From positions 7,194,233 through 7,258,232 of the forward strand of contig CP036432.1 in NCBI GenBank assembly GCA_007753675.1: 64,000 nucleotides of DNA, read 5' to 3'. The notes beneath the pieces were generated by a model. The model saw nothing but the letters and a program-made list of their open reading frames with translations, searched no databases and was not told where the DNA came from. Origin of the DNA: Stieleria magnilauensis (GTDB lineage Bacteria > Planctomycetota > Planctomycetia > Pirellulales > Pirellulaceae). This document shows positions 61,089-64,000 of the stretch, one piece after another (within the stretch, counting starts at the first letter, position 1; each line of letters opens with the position of its first letter). Both the position numbers and the translations under genes were made by a program.

Positions 61089-64000
61089 ATGGGTACGGTA
61101 GTTTCCGGGTTGGGTGCTTCTCTCACTTTGCCGAGGCGGCAGCGAGCAAGCAAGTGGAAGGGTTTTTCGAAGACTCGCCGTTCCATCAATCGCCGTTCGA
61201 GGGCGCTGCATTTAGAGCGGCTTGAATCACGGCAACTTCTTGCCGCGGTGATCCAGGACGCGAGCGTCTCGGGCAGCGGTTGGAACTCGGTTTTCCAAGA
61301 TCACCTCAGCTCACAAGGACTCGGAACCATTGGGTTTCGTCTGCTGCCCGGACAAACCGCGCAGGTGTTGCCCTGGAAAAACTTGAACCAGGTCAAGTTC
61401 AAGTTCAGCGAACACGTTAACGTCCGTTTCGATGACCTTCGTATTCAAGGGGTCAATTCCGGCTTGGCCATCGTGCCGCGTGCGGAGGACTTGCACTACG
61501 ACGGCAACACTTTCATCGCAACCTGGACGCTACCGAGCGAATTAGGCAAAGACAAGTTTGCCATTCGATTAAGTGATCGCATCACCAACGGCATCGGGAC
61601 GTCGCTCGATGGAGACTTTCTGGGGGCTTACCCGACGGGCAATGCCACACCAGGCGGCGACTTCGTCTATACGTTCGACGTCGTCCCCGGGGACGGGGAT
61701 CGCAACGGTGTGACCAACGTGATCGATGGGATTGGACTTCGCAGCCGACTGTTTGCCCGCCCGGCCAACGACAACTATTCCGCCTACTTCGACTTCGACG
61801 GATCTGGACAAATCAACGTCTTGGACGGATTGAGGATTCGCGAAAACCTGTTCGCGCGGTTACCGGCGGGGTCACTGGACTTGACAGGGCCGACGCTTCA
61901 CGCCGCCCTGCTGAACGACACCGCACCGGGAGGGCTGACGAACACCGATCGCCTGACCTTTGATGCAACCATTTCGGGAACCGTTTCGGATCCGTTGGGG
62001 TCCCTTTCGGTGGAAGCCCATCTGGACGGCACGACGACGATCAGCGTCCCGGTCAATCCTGACGGCTCGTTCTCCTTCGATCCCAAGACGATCCCGGGGT
62101 TTGCCGATGGCGGCCATCAGGTTCGCATCGTCGCCCGCGACGGTTTTGGCAATCCGACCTCCCTGAATCTCGATTTCATCCTCGACACCTTGCCTCCCGC
62201 AGCACCCGCGCTCGATCTTTCCGCGGGCTCTGGCGCTGTCGGGCCGCGAACCACCAACGCATCACGCGTCACCTTGGTGGGCAGTACCGACCCCAACGTC
62301 TCGGTCGCACTCGCCCCGGTTGCTGCGACATCGCTTAGCTCTAATACCGGTGCCGTTCAGTTCGCGTCCGTTGAACTTCAGGTTGGCTCGAATCCATTCA
62401 CAGCAATTGCCACCGACGCGGCCGGCAACTCGACTGTCGCCAATTTTAATCTCGAGCGAGTGATTCAGACCGGCTCGCAGGATCCGGTCTTGCGTTGGAA
62501 TCAAGTCACCCTCGATGCGATTACCTTTGATGCATCGTCACCGACCTACGCGTCACGGGCAATAGCGATCGTTCATGCGGCGATCTATGACGCGGTGGCT
62601 TCGTTGGAGGGACGTCCCGGATACTACGTTTCGTTGCTGCCGCCGCCGGGCGCCTCTTTGGAAGCGGCCGTCTCCGGCGCCGCCTACCACGTTTTGAATG
62701 ACTTATATCCGGGGCAACAATCCTTCCTGGATGCCAACCTGCAGGCGGCACTGGCGGTCGTTCCCGAGGGCTCTGGCAAGACTGCCGGCGTGACGTTCGG
62801 CCGGTCCGTCGCCGATGCGATCCTCGCCATGCGGGCGGGTGACGGCTGGAATGCGTTCGTGGACTACGTTCCCGGCACCGTTCCCGGTGCCTGGCTTCCC
62901 ACCGGCCCGACCTATGCCCAGGCACTGCATCCCCAATGGGCAAACTTGACGCCGTTTGCGATGACGACTGCCGACCAGTTCTTACCGGCCGGGCCGCCGG
63001 ACCTTTCCAGCCAAGCGTGGGCGAACGCTTACAACGAAGTCAAGTCACTCGGTCAACTGAACAGTCCCTCTCGAACCGCCGATCAAACCGAGATCGCCCG
63101 GTTCTGGGCTGACGGCGCGGGAACCTCAACCCCCGTCGGTCACTGGAACGTGATCGCCGGCGACGCCGCACTCACGGCGGGCAACAGCATTTCTGAAAAC
63201 GCGAGACTGTTCGCTGCGCTCAATCTCTCCCTCGGTGATGCCGCGATCGTCGCTTGGAACGCGAAATACCGGTATGACTTTTGGCGCCCCGAGACGGCGA
63301 TCCGCGCGGGCTCCAGCGACGGCAACGCCGCAACGCTCGCGGATCCGTCGTGGACGCCGCTTGTGATTTCACCACCGTTTCCCGAATACGTTTCCGGACA
63401 CAGCACCTACAGCGGCGCAGCAGCAGCGATTCTGACGGCGACGTTCGGCCCCGGCTTTTCCTTCGTCGCCACCTCGGCGAGCCTGCCCGGCGTCAGCCGC
63501 GCGTTCAACAACTTCGACGAGGCGGCTGAGGAAGCGGGCCGTAGCCGCGTTTACGGCGGGATTCACTACGACTTCTCCAATCGAGACGGGCTGGAGGCGG
63601 GCCGGTCCCTGGCTTCTTATGTGCTCGGCACCTTCACGACGTCGGTCGATCAAATCGCTCCGACGGTCATTCTTGTTTCGCCTAACACGGCGATCGCGAC
63701 CCAACAAAACGTGACCGTGACCGGCCGGGTGCTCGACAACCTCTCGGGCGTCGCGACGTTGGAGGCACAACTGGACAACGGTGCGTTTGGCCCCTTGAGT
63801 TTCGATGCCGATGGAAACTTTTCCGTCCAAACCACCTTGCCATTGGACGGCACGGCAGACGGCGCGCACGCGTTGAAGTTGCGCGCGACCGACTACGCGG
63901 GCAACACGTCCGGCATCAAACAGTTGGACTTTGTGCTGGACACCATCGCCCCGGCCTTGACGGTTGACCTGCCGCCGGCCGGCGCAACCCTGGCCGCCGG
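61089..64000 (+). CDS. Large surface protein: dockerin-like segment, Ig-like domains and vanadium-haloperoxidase/PAP2 domain (3' end outside window)
   Basis: 970 codons from ATG 61089, open to the window end. After a basic N-terminus comes LHLERLESRQLLAA (about residues 39-52), a motif I know from exported planctomycete giant proteins. Residues ~200-265 hold two dockerin/EF-hand-like loops (GDGDRNGVTNVIDG; DFDGSGQINVLDG). Ig-like repeats follow. Residues ~470-860 form a vanadium haloperoxidase-type domain. The signature K-x6-RP is at Lys726/Arg733, SGH at His771, and SR-x5-H at Arg820/His826. Further Ig-like repeats (LDTIAPALTVDLPP) continue out of the window. It is expected at the cell surface or in the matrix. 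Halogenating or phosphatase activity is inferred from the motifs. Confidence 0.88.
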   Translation, partial: MGTVVSGLGASLTLPRRQRASKWKGFSKTRRSINRRSRALHLERLESRQLLAAVIQDASVSGSGWNSVFQDHLSSQGLGTIGFRLLPGQTAQVLPWKNLNQVKFKFSEHVNVRFDDLRIQGVNSGLAIVPRAEDLHYDGNTFIATWTLPSELGKDKFAIRLSDRITNGIGTSLDGDFLGAYPTGNATPGGDFVYTFDVVPGDGDRNGVTNVIDGIGLRSRLFARPANDNYSAYFDFDGSGQINVLDGLRIRENLFARLPAGSLDLTGPTLHAALLNDTAPGGLTNTDRLTFDATISGTVSDPLGSLSVEAHLDGTTTISVPVNPDGSFSFDPKTIPGFADGGHQVRIVARDGFGNPTSLNLDFILDTLPPAAPALDLSAGSGAVGPRTTNASRVTLVGSTDPNVSVALAPVAATSLSSNTGAVQFASVELQVGSNPFTAIATDAAGNSTVANFNLERVIQTGSQDPVLRWNQVTLDAITFDASSPTYASRAIAIVHAAIYDAVASLEGRPGYYVSLLPPPGASLEAAVSGAAYHVLNDLYPGQQSFLDANLQAALAVVPEGSGKTAGVTFGRSVADAILAMRAGDGWNAFVDYVPGTVPGAWLPTGPTYAQALHPQWANLTPFAMTTADQFLPAGPPDLSSQAWANAYNEVKSLGQLNSPSRTADQTEIARFWADGAGTSTPVGHWNVIAGDAALTAGNSISENARLFAALNLSLGDAAIVAWNAKYRYDFWRPETAIRAGSSDGNAATLADPSWTPLVISPPFPEYVSGHSTYSGAAAAILTATFGPGFSFVATSASLPGVSRAFNNFDEAAEEAGRSRVYGGIHYDFSNRDGLEAGRSLASYVLGTFTTSVDQIAPTVILVSPNTAIATQQNVTVTGRVLDNLSGVATLEAQLDNGAFGPLSFDADGNFSVQTTLPLDGTADGAHALKLRATDYAGNTSGIKQLDFVLDTIAPALTVDLPPAGATLAA

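Overview
The window looks like a chromosomal segment of a planctomycete, probably a Pirellulaceae relative of Rhodopirellula. This assignment is an inference from gene content. It rests on a DUF1559 protein with a pilin-like N-terminus, a very long dehydrogenase-like protein ending in a planctomycete heme-binding domain, PQQ-type propellers, ThuA and GH29/GH127 proteins, and a giant surface protein with an LExRxLLAA N-terminal motif. Genes are loosely packed, with many divergent or convergent pairs and long repeat-bearing spacers. No rRNA, tRNA or CRISPR array was seen.

Layout. 1-3600: end of a membrane protein, a ThuA-like protein, a Rho_N/DUF4912 protein, and a non-coding spacer. 3614-11790: a complete F-type ATP synthase operon, with two AtpI-type genes followed by a, c, b, delta, alpha, gamma, beta and epsilon. 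11.8-24 kb: a TPR-methyltransferase, a DUF456 protein, two tiny ORFs that look like gene remnants, an M20 peptidase, a CHAD protein, a composite palindromic repeat, a Cys-rich membrane protein, an HPF/RaiA-like protein with a possible sigma-like tail, a chain-length/tyrosine-kinase (BY-kinase) protein, and a divergent pair of TPR lipoprotein and seven-CxxCH cytochrome. 24-37 kb: DUF1559 protein, small lipoprotein, glycerate kinase, alpha-glucan phosphorylase, acyl-CoA dehydrogenase-like protein, AsnRS, and a 1345-residue dehydrogenase/heme-binding protein.

36.97-41.37 kb is the most clearly dynamic region. It is a tandem array of eight 107-108 bp palindromic (REP/BIME-like) units. The eighth unit has been split twice: an IS4-family element (1530 bp, 12-bp target duplication) sits in one arm and an IS1182-type element (1991 bp, 6-bp duplication) in the opposite arm. 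Removing both elements and one copy of each duplication restores a unit of exactly 108 bp.

41.5-55 kb: a secreted protein of unknown function, PII, a Gfo/Idh/MocA oxidoreductase, a MoxR ATPase, two PQQ-like propeller proteins, a polytopic membrane protein, a single-CxxCH secreted protein, a Tat-exported lactonase-type propeller, and a trypsin-LamG-SirB1 fusion protease. The spacers here carry three clusters of 16-17 bp tandem repeats. 55-60.7 kb: an apparent sugar operon in which KDPG aldolase, KDG kinase and a GH127 enzyme are joined by 4-bp ATGA overlaps and followed by a GH29 alpha-L-fucosidase. This suggests import and breakdown of glycans feeding 2-keto-3-deoxy sugar acids into central metabolism. 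61.1 kb to the end: a large secreted multidomain protein with a dockerin-like calcium segment, Ig-like domains and a vanadium-haloperoxidase/PAP2 domain, running off the window.

No wholly new multi-gene system can be claimed. The best leads are the doubly hit REP unit, the 16-bp repeat clusters, the short tandem repeats that abut stop codons, the HPF-sigma-like fusion, and the haloperoxidase-containing surface protein.
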